DNA of 64,000 nucleotides from Zygaena filipendulae (GCA_907165275.2 OU015672.1:2276501-2340500), one strand, 5' to 3'. Counted from the stretch's first letter, positions 1 to 13,000 are shown. Numbers and translations: made by a program. The notes: generated by a model not told the origin, from the sequence alone.

Positions 1-360
1 TCGCACTATGTTTTAATATAGGTTATATTTTTTTCATTTTTACTAGCCCATGTCTAAATTATTTATAATACAATATTTGGCGCGTACGCCGCCCGCAGAA
101 AAAAATTCGAACCGGTAGGCGCGAGCGTAGCGCTCGTAATTTTGTAGATTAGTCACCTCCAAACTAATGTTCAATAACTTTTAAAGTATTAATTTTTTCG
201 ACATAAAATATATTTGAATCATATTATTGTTTATTTTTTTAAATGGGGTGTATCAGGTTTTCAGTTAATTCATCAACACGTTGTACCTATAGTATAGTAG
301 ATACCAAGAATGAATTTAACATCTAATTAATGAATCCTGTAAATACGGGTCTGAACTCAC

Positions 361-3300
361 CAGCTCTCTTATACCCATACGACATGTGGACATCGGGATG
401 TCTCTTGGCGCAGTGGAACGCTAGCAGCGCTAGGGCGAAGCCCCCGCAATCGCTCAGCATGTGAGCCGCGTCGCACATCACTGACAAGCTGCCCGCCAGG
501 TACCCGCCTACTAGTTCGCATAGCTGGACACAAGACAAAAAAGTGACGGTTTGCTCACTCGATACAAAGTCACTAGAATTTTGGCGGGAATCGAAGATAG
601 CGGGTCCTTCATTCATTTATTTAGATTATAGCTATTCCCCGCAGTTTTACCCGCGTTAATTTCGGAATTCTCGCGGTAATTCCGGATTACAATATAGCCT
701 ATGTTACTCAGGGATTATGTACCTAGCTTTCTAATGGTGAAAGAATTTTTGGAATCGGTCCAGTAGTTTTTGAGTTAAATCGTAAAACAAACAAACAAAA
801 AATCAAATCTTTCCTCTTTATAATAACATAGAGATAAACAGAAAAAAAATTTCAAGCGATACGGTTCTGTATTGGACAATACGTTTAGCAGTGGCGGATT
901 TTTATGTGTGCATGAAGATTGTCGGAGTCCGCCTAGACATCTGAGAAAGAATTTTGTAATCTATAGCACCATAAAATAAATAACAATTTTATTTCGAACC
1001 GTAGGTACACTGATGCTGCGCACGTGCTTCTCTTGCAATTTGGATTTATAGTAGTTATACCCTAGTTCTTATGTAAAAACAGGTTGTTTCTTATTTTAAG
1101 GTAATCCATAAACACTATCTAAACTAACTAAATACCATGAAAAATCCGCAGAGAATTAAAGCTGTAAGGAGCTGGGGGATCGCGCTGGGCGGGTCCGGAG
1201 GCTCCCAGTGGCAGTGTTCTTCGGGGGGCTGCGCCCCCACCGGCACGTCAGTGTATGTCTCCTGAGATCGGAATAATATACATTTTAATCGACCCTTAGA
1301 AAGTTAATGGTATACATCGTGTTATAAGTGCTCGCTAAAAACAATTTATAATATTATCATTCCCTTAAAAATCGATCAACGGAAATTTAATAGCCCTCTT
1401 TTATAAAACCTAGTTCTTATACCAACAAGTGGATACAAAAAGTGACTCGCTCTGGTATTTTGGTGATTTGGCGTTTTTTTTAAAGTGAAATACCTACCTA
1501 TCTAGGAAGATTTTTTTTTTTCGAAGAAAATGGCGCTAGTGGACGGGATGGATCATGGAACCCTTTAATAACTTGGTCCTTATTCACTATGACCATAACA
1601 CGCCGCATTAAGACTTAAGATAAGACGCCGCAAAAAGTGTTTTTCCCTTGTAATCAAAGAAGTTTTACTCCAAAAAAATACATATACATCGTTTCTTATG
1701 GCATAAAGAATAATAATTCCTAATATTTTGGCATCTAGAACGTTTGGAAATACGTTTTTGGGACGCGCGTTGTGGGCAAGGAATGTTGTTGGTCATAGTG
1801 AATAGGGAGCCTGATTTTAAAACATGGACTATCAGACCTATAACTTATGAAAAATATGTTTTTAAATCGATTGAAAGATCAGTCTTAATTTAAAAACTTC
1901 AACATTTGATATAAGATTAGTCGACATGGAGGTGCTTAGCCGCGGGCGGTTTGAAAAGTCACCGATGACTATTTGTAAGAAAACTTATTTAAAAAAGGAA
2001 CCTTAATTAGTTTTCAAAAATTAATTCTTCCATAAACTAAAACGAGGACATAAAATGTGATGTAAAAATATAATTATGTACTTACATAATATAACCTAAT
2101 TAAAACTAGAGTAGGTAAGTAACTTACAATAATCATGACCACAGAAAACCAAATTAATGCGCGTCCTTGGTAATCGTGCTTGAGGTTCGAATAATCGAAA
2201 TAATATGCGTAAAATAATATAAATAATGCAATATGAAATAAAATATAATTTATTGTGGCTTATTTAAACAGATTATACACTAAAACACAAGGTCAGAGGT
2301 ACCTAGTAATCGATATTCAAGATTTCAACGACCGACCAGACCGTATTTTAAATTTAATAAATTATTCTGTCTGAAGGTCGGATTAGATCGGTAGGTAGTT
2401 ACTAATAATATAGAACGTAGGTAGGTTTAAATTTTTAGTACCTATCTACTCAATAATATGTGTATGTATTGAGTAGATAGGTATATGTATCATAGATGAT
2501 AGAATTGTTATTTATCATGGTGTAGTCGAATATATGCAACCATTTCATGACAATATGGCCAGCTGAAACTGATCATATGATTTAAAGATTTCAAAGACGC
2601 CAATGTATAATACCTAATTTGGGCAACAACGTTTGGTCATAATATGCATAATTATGTAGGGTGCCCATAAAAGATTTGTAATAAAAACTGGCCAAGTGCG
2701 TGTCGAACTTGGCACATTTTGGGTTCCGTACCATTTTAGAATGTAAGAGAAGAAAATTTTAGAATTTCAAAGAAAAACATCGAGTTATCAATATATTGGT
2801 AACAATGTTTCAATCTGTTGGTAATAATTATTATTATCACAAAGTTTTAAGTTCATTGTTCAACGGGAAGTTGGAAAATACTTCGGTACAAAGTGCTGTA
2901 AAAAAGGTGACTTTGGCGGCTTCTCAAGACTTTGTTTTCCGATGTTTTTAAAAACAAAAAATACAGCTTTAATCTACTTAATGAGCTCTATTCAACGATA
3001 CCCCACTCGATTTGGTATATGAAAAAAAATTTTTGCGCTCCCTGTTAGCTAGCTGTATGGGATCTTAAAAATCTTAAAAATCCTTAAAATATTTTTTGAC
3101 AATTTATATAGCTTTGGGTCATCAATATATTTATTTATTTATTACACAAAATTTCTCACAGCTTTACAGTTATAGGTACTAATACACTGTGAATATACGT
3201 ATAATGTATAAGTTTGAAGACTGTAGCTTAAAGCTTTTACGGTTTGGCTGTAAATCCCGTGTGACAGACGACGGACAGACGGACACGCGAGTGACAGCAA

Positions 3301-6300
3301 TAGGGCTCCGTTTGGACCCTTCGGGTACGGGACCCTAAACTAAATATACCCATCGAAATGTAACCACTAGAATATAATTTTAGGTTAGGTCTGTACTCTG
3401 TACTGCTGATCAAGTCACGAGAGCCGAACGAGCGCAGCGAGCGTGCCGCCGGCCGCGCCGCCACCGCGCCGCCACCGCGCCGTGGCAGCGGCCAATGATG
3501 CGCCAAAGACAAATGATGGCAACTACGATTATGATTTATCATTTGTAAGTCAAAAAGTACTTGTAACTATCAAAATCAGACAAAAATATTTCTCCATGAG
3601 AAGAATACGTTATTAGGCAAAATTTTGGTTTTTAGTCCGTCCTGCAGATTAAGAAAAATACTAGACACATATTTTAAGCGGGAGTTTGTGCTACCTATTC
3701 AGCATAATAGGTAGGTACTAGGTATATGCTTGTGTACTAGGTACCAAAATGTAAATAGGAACTACCCTGTTTTGCGATAGGTACCTACGATAATATTTTT
3801 CACTTAAGCCCGCTCCACATTCACGCGATTTTTGAATCGCTCGAATTACTTACACGCACGGAATCGTGAATTCACGTGTGAATCCTCATACATTTTTTAA
3901 GCATTCACGCGTGAATCTTGCAATTCCGTGTGCGAATAGTAATTCGAGCGATTCAAAAATCGACCTCCTGAACGGATTTTCATGCGGTTTTTACCAATAT
4001 ATAGAATAGAATAGTGATTAATGAGGTAGTAATCACTATCTATTGGTGAAAACTGCATGAAAATTCGTTCAGTAGTTGATGAGTATCGCGAACAGACAAA
4101 TACAGTGTATTATTAGTATCAAACAGTATTAAAATTATAATAATTTCTTTTCGAATATATTTATTTTGCACATAAAATGTAAAATTTGTTAAAATGAGAA
4201 TATATATATTAGGATCAAGTAGATCTGTGTGTGTGAAGTGGATTATTATTATTATTATTATATTAATATCCTTTTAATACATAGAATGTCATTGATAAAT
4301 ATTATTTAATATCTATCTTTTATTAGAGGGACTATTATGTAACTTTTGTTTCTATCATTTTTTGGTTGCAATCAAAAACATGGCGTGCTTTCGCGATTAC
4401 AATTAATATACACGTTTTGCCACCAACAATATCTAGCGATCAACCAAAATGAATAGACATCAAAAGTTGAAGCTGCCTATTAACAAAATCGCTATTTTTC
4501 TGATTGAAACTAAAATGTGATAGCAATAAGTTTAATTTCCCTGCTGTTCAAATATACAACGAAAGTAACATAGAACATACAAACGTCATTAAAAATATTT
4601 TATGGTTTTTATTAAACATTGTTGAAAGCATTTCATTTAAATTGAATTTTGTAGGTATTTACATAAAATTTAATTGACTTGCTCAAATACTAGAAAAATG
4701 TAGGTACTGAGTTGAACAGTGTGGAAAGCTTGTTTCAATTTGTGTTAATATTTGATTGATAATTTTGAACTTTACGATTAGTTTACCTATTATCATAAAA
4801 TTATTATGCATAATTTGATGATTTTACGCAATTAATAAGTTACGCGTTATGTACCTAGTAGGTACTAATGTGTCAACTCAAGCATATTATGTTTAAGATA
4901 CCTATATAAGTTTCTGAAACTGATCAGATAATTTGATCAGTCTCTCAGTTACGATAACATTGAAATCTTTAGTGTGTACTGACTTAAGTGCATTCAAAGA
5001 CTAATCAAACTAGTATTCAATCAAAATTTGTGGCACAAAGCTCCAAATATCTAAATAAAAATATATAAAATACTAGCTGTGCCCCGCAGTTTCACCCACG
5101 GTAATTTCGGAGTTCCCGCGGGAATTCCGGGATAAAAAGTACCCTATGTCCTTCTCTGTACCCCTGAAAATGTGCATGCCAAATTTTATCTAAATCCATT
5201 CTGCCGTTTTTGTGTGATTGAGTAACAAACATCCAAACATCCACACTTTCACATTTATAATATTAGTAGGATGTCCTTATCAATATCTTACTTCCTTTGT
5301 ATGTTTAACATGAGTAGTTTGTGCTCCATAATGTACTTAGTATTATACTTCTAGATATCGAGAACAAAAGATTAATGATAATTTATTTCAATATTTAATT
5401 TTAAAATTTTGCAGTATTACATTAAATACTAACACATTGTAAAATCAACAATAATAGAAAAATAGTAATGAATATGAGCTAAAACAATAAAATCTACTCA
5501 CAACTCACAAACTCACAAATCCTTTATTATTCTTTACACACATACATCCATTGACTGACAAAGAAATCACAGCACTCATGCTTGGTATTGGTTGGACATT
5601 TCACCACCCACCTAATCTAGGTATTTCTACCTATTCATGGAATTTCCAATAGTTCTTTTATGATTAAGTCAGATGTTAGCCGACAATTTTATGACAACTG
5701 TACTTGTTATCCTTGTGAGAAGGCTAGAGTCATTAATGATAGGACTCCAGCTTTCTTCAAATAAAACTGTTATCATAATACAGGTTCTGTAGTAAGAATT
5801 TTCTAAGTAAAAATACATTAAATATACTATACTAGTTGTTCCCCAAGGTTTTTTAAATATTATTTTTTAAATTCTAGGACAAAAAGTACCCTGTGTCCTT
5901 CTCTGTACCCTGTACCTACCCTAAAAATGTGTGTGCAAAATATCATGACGATCAGATGACCTGTTAAGGTGTGAAAGTGTAACAAACAAACATAGGTTCC
6001 ATTTTCCAGTCTGGGTGTGTATGTATATATCTATAGTATAATATATATGTAATAATATGTGTAGTATATACCACGTTTGCTTGGTTTCCACGACACAAGC
6101 TTATAGCTTAGTGTGGGATCAAGTAGATCTGTGTGTTGTGAAGTGGATTATTATTATATAGTCACTCTCACATTTTAATAGTATAAGGATTTATGTACTA
6201 GGTATGTTAATGTCAACATTTAATATAACATACAGGGTGTCCCATAAGTCGACGTCAAGTCAGAACCAGGTGATAGGCTAATTCATAACAGCTGTTAACA

Positions 6301-7138
6301 AAAAAATATATATACCTTTGCTATGCCTATTTAAAAAAAAGACAATTTTTAAAAAGAATTTTGCATACTATTTTATTTTATTTGATTAATCTAACTCAAT
6401 TTATTTTATCATTTTTTAGTATCATTGTATGGGTTATTTTGCCTGAAATAAATGAATTAATTAATTAATTGGCAAAAACGTAATATTTCTTCTGGACAGG
6501 AACAAATGGCTGTAAATTTTAAGCAGTAGTTTTAAGAAACACTATTTAGGATTACACAATAAGAAGAAAATTGAAAGAAGTTAAGGTTTGTAATTTTTAT
6601 AATTTTTATAAATGACAATTTTTTTAAGATTTTTTTTTTAAGTTTTTCTATTAACAGTTACGACAGCCTATCACCCGGTTTTATTTACAGGACACCCTAT
6701 ATTTTTTTGGATTTTTTTGCAAGTTATCATACCTATAATATAGTCTTAATGTTATCACAATATAGTGATAGGTATGTGATAAGATGGCTTAAATTTATTA
6801 AATTTACAAGAAAATCGAATAGTTACCTAGAGTTTTCTTATCTTTTATAATAGGTACCTAAATCAACCATCTAGATTATACACCTAGAGGCTGTTATTTA
6901 TCAATGGAAACTGATAAGACACCTAATCCGCCGTGTCCTATGTCCAACTAGATATTATGAGCAAAGCAAATTCCAAAAATCATAATTATAACAAAAAATA
7001 ACTCACATCTGATAGTAATGGGGCTCTGTCCAAATGTTCAGAGGATGCAAAGGCAGATCCATAGTAACCACTGCGGCTCCGAGACTCGTATCTAGAGCCG
7101 CCTTCGTCCCACATCCTAGCCTCGACCTCGTCAGACAT
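361..7138 (-). CDS. Zinc transporter, ZnT/SLC30 (cation diffusion facilitator) family, 5' part
   Basis: Proton-coupled zinc exporter that loads zinc into vesicles or out of the cytosol. Three coding exons in transcription order: 7007-7138 (44 codons from ATG at 7138, starting MSDEVEAR and ending RAPLLSD, a dileucine-type sorting motif), 1136-1261 (42 codons, with the His-Cys-His zinc motif in EEHCHWE and the start of TM1, LLTALILCGFFM) and 361-523 (LCELVGGYLAGSLS, then DAAHMLSD). DAAHMLSD supplies the TM2 His-x3-Asp pair that binds transported zinc in this family. Donors are GTGAGT (7006-7001), GTATTT (1135-1130) and GTGAGT (360-355); acceptors end CAG; all junctions are phase-consistent. Later exons (TM3-TM6 and the C-terminal domain) lie beyond position 1. 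HCH plus GGYLAGSL fits the vesicular ZnT2/3/4/8 group better than ZnT1. The exact orthologue is unknown. Confidence 0.88.
628..842 (-). repeat. Dispersed repeat, 'CCCCGCAGTTTTACCCGCG' family
   Basis: Lies in ZnT intron 2. It starts with a variant of the CCCCGCGGTTTCACCCGCG head, followed by GGAATTCTCGCGGTAATTCCGG, a 'cggtccagtagtttttgagtt' type middle and a CTTTATAATAACATAGAGAT tail. The family recurs over twenty times in this window in both orientations. It is probably a truncated non-LTR element or SINE; the class is not proven here. Confidence 0.7.
2688..3345 (+). repeat. Lepidopteran-type dispersed repeat, GGCCAAGTGCG head to GGGTACGGGACCC tail
   Basis: In ZnT intron 1. The head GGCCAAGTGCGTGTCGAACT with GGGTTCCGTACCAT at 2719, and the tail with GACAGACGGACAC followed by CCTTCGGGTACGGGACCCTA, are the two ends of a repeat common in moth and butterfly genomes. 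The middle is divergent and AT-rich. The minus-strand ORF across 3237-3542 is part of this repeat and its GC-rich flank, not a gene. Confidence 0.6.
3810..3962. repeat. Foldback MITE
   Basis: Long inverted repeat. CGATTTTTGAATCGCTCGAA at 3826 is matched by TTCGAGCGATTCAAAAATCG ending at 3962. A second complementary block inside has ACGCACGGAATCGTGAAT opposite ATTCACGCGTGAATC and AATTCCGTGTGCG. The CCGCTCCACATTC edge resembles the ends of the element at 8384-8481, suggesting related families. Confidence 0.65.
4328..4549. repeat. MITE with long inverted ends (copy 1 of 2)
   Basis: Starts GGGACTATTATGTAACTTTTG and ends within GATAGCAATAAGTTTAATTTCCC. The ends and middle (CGATTACAATTAATATACACG, CACCAACAATATCTAGCGATC) match a second copy at 25079-25313, which has clearer inverted ends (GTAACTTTTATTTGTATCAT against ATGAATGTAACAAAAGTTAC). 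Confidence 0.6.
5074..5276 (-). repeat. Dispersed repeat, CCGCGGTTTCACCCGCG family
   Basis: Well-preserved copy in ZnT intron 1: starts ACTAGCTGTGCCCCGCAG, then a CCGCGGGAATTCCGGGAT-like core, GTACCCTATGTCCTTCTCTG, and ends ACATTTATAATATTAGTAGG. It is immediately preceded by AT-rich DNA and followed at 5826-5993 by another, more degraded copy. Confidence 0.75.
5826..6175 (-). repeat. Degraded repeat copy followed by a SINE 3' fragment
   Basis: 5826-5993 is a decayed copy of the CCGCGGTTTCACCCGCG family, ending GTGTGAAAGTGTAACAAACAAACA. From 5996 the sequence (GTTCCATTTTCCAGTCTGGG, TATATACCACGTTTGCTTGG, GATCAAGTAGATCTGTGTGT) is the body and tail of the tRNA-derived SINE that is complete at 20467-20757, here without its tRNA head. 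Confidence 0.65.
6234..6706. repeat. MITE with AGGGTGTCC terminal inverted repeats
   Basis: The left end ACAGGGTGTCCCATAAG is matched in inverse by TACAGGACACCCTATAT on the right. Inner blocks are also complementary: CCAGGTGATAGGCTAATTCA and GCTGTTAAC opposite TTAACAGTTACGACAGCCTATCACCCGG in pieces. The centre is AT-rich and has no coding capacity. Confidence 0.65.
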
Positions 7139-7671
7139 TCTGGCGCCGACTCTGCGATTTGTTGCAAAAAGGTAATCACAAGCTCAGACGAATCACAAGG
7201 TAAGATTTCACGTACTAAACCAATGACATATTGCAAGTCCGAAATCACACATCACAACGTACACAAATGGCTATAATGATAGCTTATCCATATCCATTCA
7301 ACAGTTTGTCTTATTTTTTATAATTTCATTATGTAAATAAACTCGAAATTCGCAGCAATGAAATTCACATATACAAAACCACAAATTAACTAGACTTATA
7401 CCACAGACGAGAGACGAATTAGTGATGTGACCAGAGAGAAGGTAATCACTTGGATGTGACTCGAGCCGGCCCAGTGAGTCGAGTGAATTTGTCAAATTCG
7501 TATTCGAGTGAAATAAATTTGACTCAAGTTCGTTCGTTCACTCGAGTTACCGAGTCAACTCGGTGCACCGAGTAGATTCGGTAAGCGCTACGCTAGATGT
7601 CACTCACTACGTCACTAGTCTACGTTGGGGACTTTACAAGTTCAGACTTTCTATGTAATAAAATAAAAGTA

Positions 7672-7986
7672 GCCTAAGGCACGCACAACTGGTATCCGAT
7701 GCGTCGCGTCCAGGGGGGCTAAGATGCGCAACACGATATAATTTTATCGAGCCATTTTATCGATTCTCGTCGACAAAGCCATACAATATGTCAACGAGAA
7801 TCGATAAAATGGCTCGATAAAATTTTATCGTGTTGCGCATCTTAGCCCGGCAGAACGCGTCGCGTCGACGCGTGTACGAAGGTTGCCGAAAATGTATGGC
7901 GGAGACTTCCAAGCGATGCGTATGATACCCGTATGACGTATTATATTCGAGTCGCGAGCGAGTCGACGCGTAGACGAAGGGCCTAA
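7672..7986. repeat. MITE interrupted by a second, near-perfect foldback element
   Basis: Outer ends are TAGCCTAAGGCACGCACAAC and GTAGACGAAGGGCCTAAGTT. Inside, 7716-7848 is a hairpin with arms of about 55 bases and a loop of about 22: GGGCTAAGATGCGCAACACG on the left, CGTGTTGCGCATCTTAGCCC on the right. Near-perfect pairing suggests a young insertion. A diverged relative of the inner element is at 58362-58582. Confidence 0.7.
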
Positions 7987-8383
7987 GTTGCTCCTTATAA
8001 GATCAACTACCTCCCAGTAAAAGTGCTGTTGAAATCAGTCCAGCCATTTCACAGATTAACCAGAACAAACAGACAGACAGATAGATAGCGTTCTGAATTA
8101 TTATTAATAACTTAATATTGTGGGTTAACATGTTATTGCTTATCTGCGTCCATTTACATTTTAAATCTCTTATAATCTTTTATCTATTTGTGTAAAAAAT
8201 TTAATTTTTGTTGGAAATAAGCATAAAACAATAAAATTTACTTTTTTTCTTCCTAGAAGAACCAAACATTTTCATACATTTATAATTTAATATGTTTTAT
8301 AAATTTAATGAAACTGTGTAAATCATTTTTGAGCTGACTTACGACTGTTTTTTTTTAACCTTACTTCCTTCCGGTCTGTCCGT

Positions 8384-8481
8384 TAAGCGCTCTCCACATT
8401 CTTCGCGCGCGAAGCTGCGAACACCGAACTAGGGTTCGCGGGTGTTTCGCGGCGTCGCGTGCGAATGTGGAGCGGCCTTTA
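8384..8481. repeat. Short GC-rich MITE
   Basis: About 98 bases bounded by AAGCGCTCTCCACATTCTTC and GCGAATGTGGAGCGGCCTTT, inverted copies of each other, with a CG-rich interior. It is immediately followed at 8498-8518 by the short CAGAGAGAAGGTAATC motif. Confidence 0.6.
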
Positions 8482-9028
8482 CGCTTTCACGCTCAACCAG
8501 AGAGAAGGTAATCACTACGTTTTAAGAGACGGGACTTCCTTACTTGGTTTTGGAATCCATTTAGCAGACCCAGCAATACCAACACAGCGAAAATTTTAAT
8601 GTCAAAATACTTCATAACTCATGGGTACCAACATTAACGAGAACAATAGGGATGGCCACATGTAGTTCCTGATTAAATCGATATCGATAAATTATCATTA
8701 GAGCATCGTGGGCTTCATACCAGGTGAATTAAATCTACAACGGGGGAAAACATTTGTCGTAAAATTGAAACAATAAATTATTATTTTTATTTATTTATTA
8801 TTATTCCAATATTTTAGTTTGTCATGATGATGATGTTATTAGATAGATAGATATTTATTTTCTCTTTAAAAATTACATTTACATTTTATGTCAAAATTAA
8901 ATAACCTATTTGGGAAAGTAAATGATTTACTTCGCAGTGCCTCCTTGTTGAGCCTTGTTTAAATTATCGGTAGAAATATCCTCCGAAAGCGAAAAACTTT
9001 CGTTTATCTTCCGACATTCGTTCCTTAC

Positions 9029-9551
9029 ATCTCCACAGTCATATTTTATATCATGAAGTTTTTCGATTGGAATGTAAGCTAAGTCATCATTTCCAATATT
9101 TTTTACCCATTGTCGACATCTGAAATTAAAATATCTATCAATCATGCAAGTACACTTAGAAACAAGATAGAGTATAATATAGTTAGATAGAGTACAGAAG
9201 ACGAGGTTCACTTTATTACAATACGATCATAATACTTAATGAAAACTGCAGTAAGTAATAAAAAAAGTATACGCAGCAGCAGCTATACAAAAATATTCCA
9301 AAATATTCACTATAACAGCATCATTCATTAAAGTTTATCGACTCACTTTATCGATAGTGAAGATTTACATCACTATGGTTTACAAACATGCAAATATTTT
9401 TTCTCATTTCAAAAAGATAGTGTATTATTTTAGTCTTGCTGATAGCTGAAGAGAACAAAATACTTTATTACTTTACTCAAGCTGTACTTACCGGTCTTCA
9501 TCTATAGGAAATTTCGTGATAAATTTCCTTTTATTTAAATTTTGTCGACTC
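9029..9551 (-). pseudogene. THAP-domain zinc-finger fragment (two exons, probably a remnant)
   Basis: Exon A runs from about 9551 to 9492 and reads RKFITKFPIDEDR; its donor is GTAAGT (9491-9486). Exon B is 9119-9029, after acceptor TTTAATTTCAG, and reads CRQWVKNIGNDDLAY then IPIEKLHDIKYDCGD, with donor GTAAGG. Phases match across the intron (CG + A). The FP...DxxR..W pattern and the C at YDCGD, positioned so that a following exon would supply HF, are THAP features (C2CH DNA-binding finger). The first Cys pair and the HF exon were not found, and no ATG precedes exon A. The LINE at 9794-15472 lies just upstream. It may be a truncated gene, a domesticated-transposase relic, or part of a gene with distant exons. 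Confidence 0.55.
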
Positions 9552-10057
9552 TATCTTTTTCTACAAATTACATACGTACTACACCGTCTAATCGGTGCTA
9601 TTTCACTACCCAATCACAAGAAAATAGTTTTTAATAGTCACACTGCACTTTTCAAAGCGTAAATCACACAATTTTTTTAAAAATCACACAATTATTTTCC
9701 CAAATAACAACATGCGTCGCCATGACAAACAGATGACAGATTGTAAGAAAGATTCAGAGACAAAAGGCTGAAATAGCATGTGAGGCCATCTTTTTTTTTT
9801 TTTTTCTTTCCTTAATGGACTTCGCACTTAGTGCATTTGCCAGTGTCGTGTTTTTCGTTTTTATTAAAAACGGAGAAACTTGTGAAGAAAAAAAGATTTG
9901 AACACGGAATTTGGAAAAGGAGACCAGGAAAAGGTTCAGGGGAGTAAATAAAATTCAATACTTATAATACACCAGAATAGGATACTAAAAATACAAATAA
10001 AATATAAATAAAAATGTAATTGTTAATTAGTAGAAGAAAAATATACATACGAATAGT

Positions 10058-13000
10058 TTATATTTTAATGTTATTAGACATAATATGTGAAGATAATATT
10101 CTATATATATCAGGATTATTGGATGAAAGAAGTGATGATATGGATGTAGGGAGTGGAACACTGATGGAAGTCAAAGAGTCATAAAAGGTAGAACAATTAT
10201 AGGAGGTACAGGAGAAAATAATATGATTCAAATCACCAACATCTTCCCCGCAAGAACACATCTCACTGGCCACAATGCCAAGTTTAGCTAGATGTGCAGG
10301 AGAGCAGACATGGCCGAGCCGCATACGGATGATAATTGAGGTTGCAATTTTTTCCAGTTTTGTCTTAAAAAACCAAGGCTTAGTTGGAACACATGGTTGT
10401 AAACTGTAGTAATGTCTACCTTTTGTAGTGGCACTAATTTTCCATTGTTCCATCCAAGCTTTTTGAAGATGAACTTTAGGGATATTTGTTAAGTCATGGC
10501 AGTAATTATTGAAGGGGTGAAGGTCACCACACTCCACTGCTTCATTAGCAATTTGATCTGCCCTTATATTTCCATTTATACAATGTCCTGGAATCCAACA
10601 AAAATGTACTGTGTATCCTCTCATTTCACAATCATAAAGTAGCTTCCTTATTTCCAAAATTACGGGATACTGGATTTTGTAAGAAAAGGGAGGTTTCTCC
10701 AGCGCATTCAATACACTGAGGGCATCTGTGAATATGACTGATCTATTCAGTTTCATAACAAGTATATATTCGACAGCCTTGAGAACTCCAAAGCACTCAC
10801 CGGTATAAACAGATGTCTCAGGCGGTAACTTAATTTTTTCTACAATGTTATATTGACTGTGGTAAACGCCAACACCCACAAATCCATTTAGAGAATGCTT
10901 TGAAGCGTCACTGTAAATATAATGCCAGTCATGCCAGTTTATATCGACTTTATATTTAAATACTTTGTTGGAATTACCGTCATTTCTATCAATACCCAAA
11001 TTATACTTTATTTCTGGTAAAATGAACAGCGATCTAAATGGGGACAGAAATATGGGTAAAACTGGAGTACGGAAAGTAGGAGCTTTAAATGAAGAAAATT
11101 TGTAATAACTTTTAAGCAGACATGGAGGACTTTTATGTGACCAATAACGGGAGGAGGTTGTGAGATCAGAGAGACTATGAAGTTTATAAAAAATAGGATG
11201 ATACAAAAACTGCAAACTACGAAATAAATATTTATCAGAAAGAAATTGACGTCTTAGGGACAAGGGAGGATCTCCACACTCAACCTGTAAAGCATTGATC
11301 GGACTCGATTTCATGGCTCCAGAAATTATCCTTAAAGCTTTCGATTGGATACCATCTAACTTTTTGAATCCCGCTACACTACCCGGTTCCAACAAAAACG
11401 TGCCATAATCAATAACACTTCTTATTAAAGCGTTATAAACCAATTTTAAGCAATATGGATGGGCACCCCACCAGACGCCCGCTATACATCTTAACAGATT
11501 TAAATTTCGTTCACATTTTGTGTATAAGTAGTCGCAATGTTGAAGACCCGTTAGTTTTGAATCTAATACGATTCCTAAAAACTTAACATAAGTTTTTACC
11601 GGAATTGGATCATTATTAAAACACATTAAAATTGGAGGAGGATTACGCTTACGCGAGAACAAAACAACAGAGCTTTTACTTGCAGATAAGTCTAGGCCAT
11701 TTTTATCTAACCAGATTTTCAAAAGGGATAGAGAGTGGGATAATAAATTACAAGCTGTTTGGATCGATTGATCTGAAATGTAAAGGAGTAGGTCGTCAGC
11801 GTACTGTAGGGTTTGAACAGTACCTTCCAGAGATGATTCTAAATCGTAAGTGTAGATATTATATAGTAAAGGGCTTAACACGGACCCTTGGGGTAGGCCT
11901 TTCCAAATGTGTCTAGAAGTAGGAGTACCATCCAGAGTTATGATTCTATCCGATAAAATATTTTTTATAAATTTAAGCAGCATAGCTGGTACCTTAAGTA
12001 AAGACAGCTTTTGTATAAGGACAGTGAGAAGCACATTGTCATAAGCTGCATTGATATCTAGAAAAGCAGAAACAACTATTTTGTTTTGAGAGAAAGCAAG
12101 ACGGATGTCTGTAGTAAAAATGCTGATGCTATCCAATGTGCCTTTACCCTTCCTAAATCCAAACTGACTATCAGCTAGAAGTTTGTTACTCTCAATGAAC
12201 CATTCCAAACGATTCTTAACTAGATGCTCTGCAACTTTCGCCATGACCGAGGATAGTGCTATAGGGCGGTATGAGGAAGAATCAGACGGATTTTTATTTG
12301 GTTTTAAAATGGGTATTACAATTTGGTACTTCCAAGGGCCAGGAACATTACCTGTTATCATAATAGTGTTAATTAGGTTTAAGTAATATGAAAGAGCGGA
12401 ATCGGTAAGATGTGCAAGGAAAGAATACGGAATACCATCATTACCAGGAGCAGAGTCTTTAACCTTGGCTAAAACAGCTTTTAATTCTGATAGTGAAAAA
12501 AGTGAATTTAATCCGGTAGGGTCATCTGCTGTAATTGAATGTAATTTATCGCTATTTGCTAACAAATTTTCTTCTGGGACAAAAGGGGGAGCTAAACGAT
12601 CTATAAAACTTTCAGATAAAGAAGGGGGCATTATTACATGTGAAGCATCATTAAAACCATACTTAAATCTTCTAATATTTCGCCATACAACAGAAGGTTG
12701 TGTATTCGGTGACAGTGTACTACAAAAACTTTTCCAGCCCTCGGACTTCTTTTTTCTGAGTAGTTTTCGGGTTTCATTTAGGACTAGTGTATAAATCGCA
12801 AAGTTTTCTGAAGTCATTTCATTGCAATAGTCTTTCTCCGCTCGTTTCCTCTTAGTGATGGCTTGTGTACATTCGTTATCCCACCAAGGTGGAGATGCAA
12901 TTTTACCAGAAGTAGGATTTTTTGTAGGGAACGTTGCATCTGCAGCTCCAGCTAAAACTACACCTAACGCATTATTACATACAGCTTCAGATCCAGATGA

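Noticed and set aside
3237..3542. 101-codon minus-strand ORF
   Set aside because: Falls on the 3' part of a dispersed repeat and adjoining GC-rich sequence.
11632..12794. Plus-strand ORFs inside the LINE
   Set aside because: Antisense shadows of the reverse transcriptase ORF.
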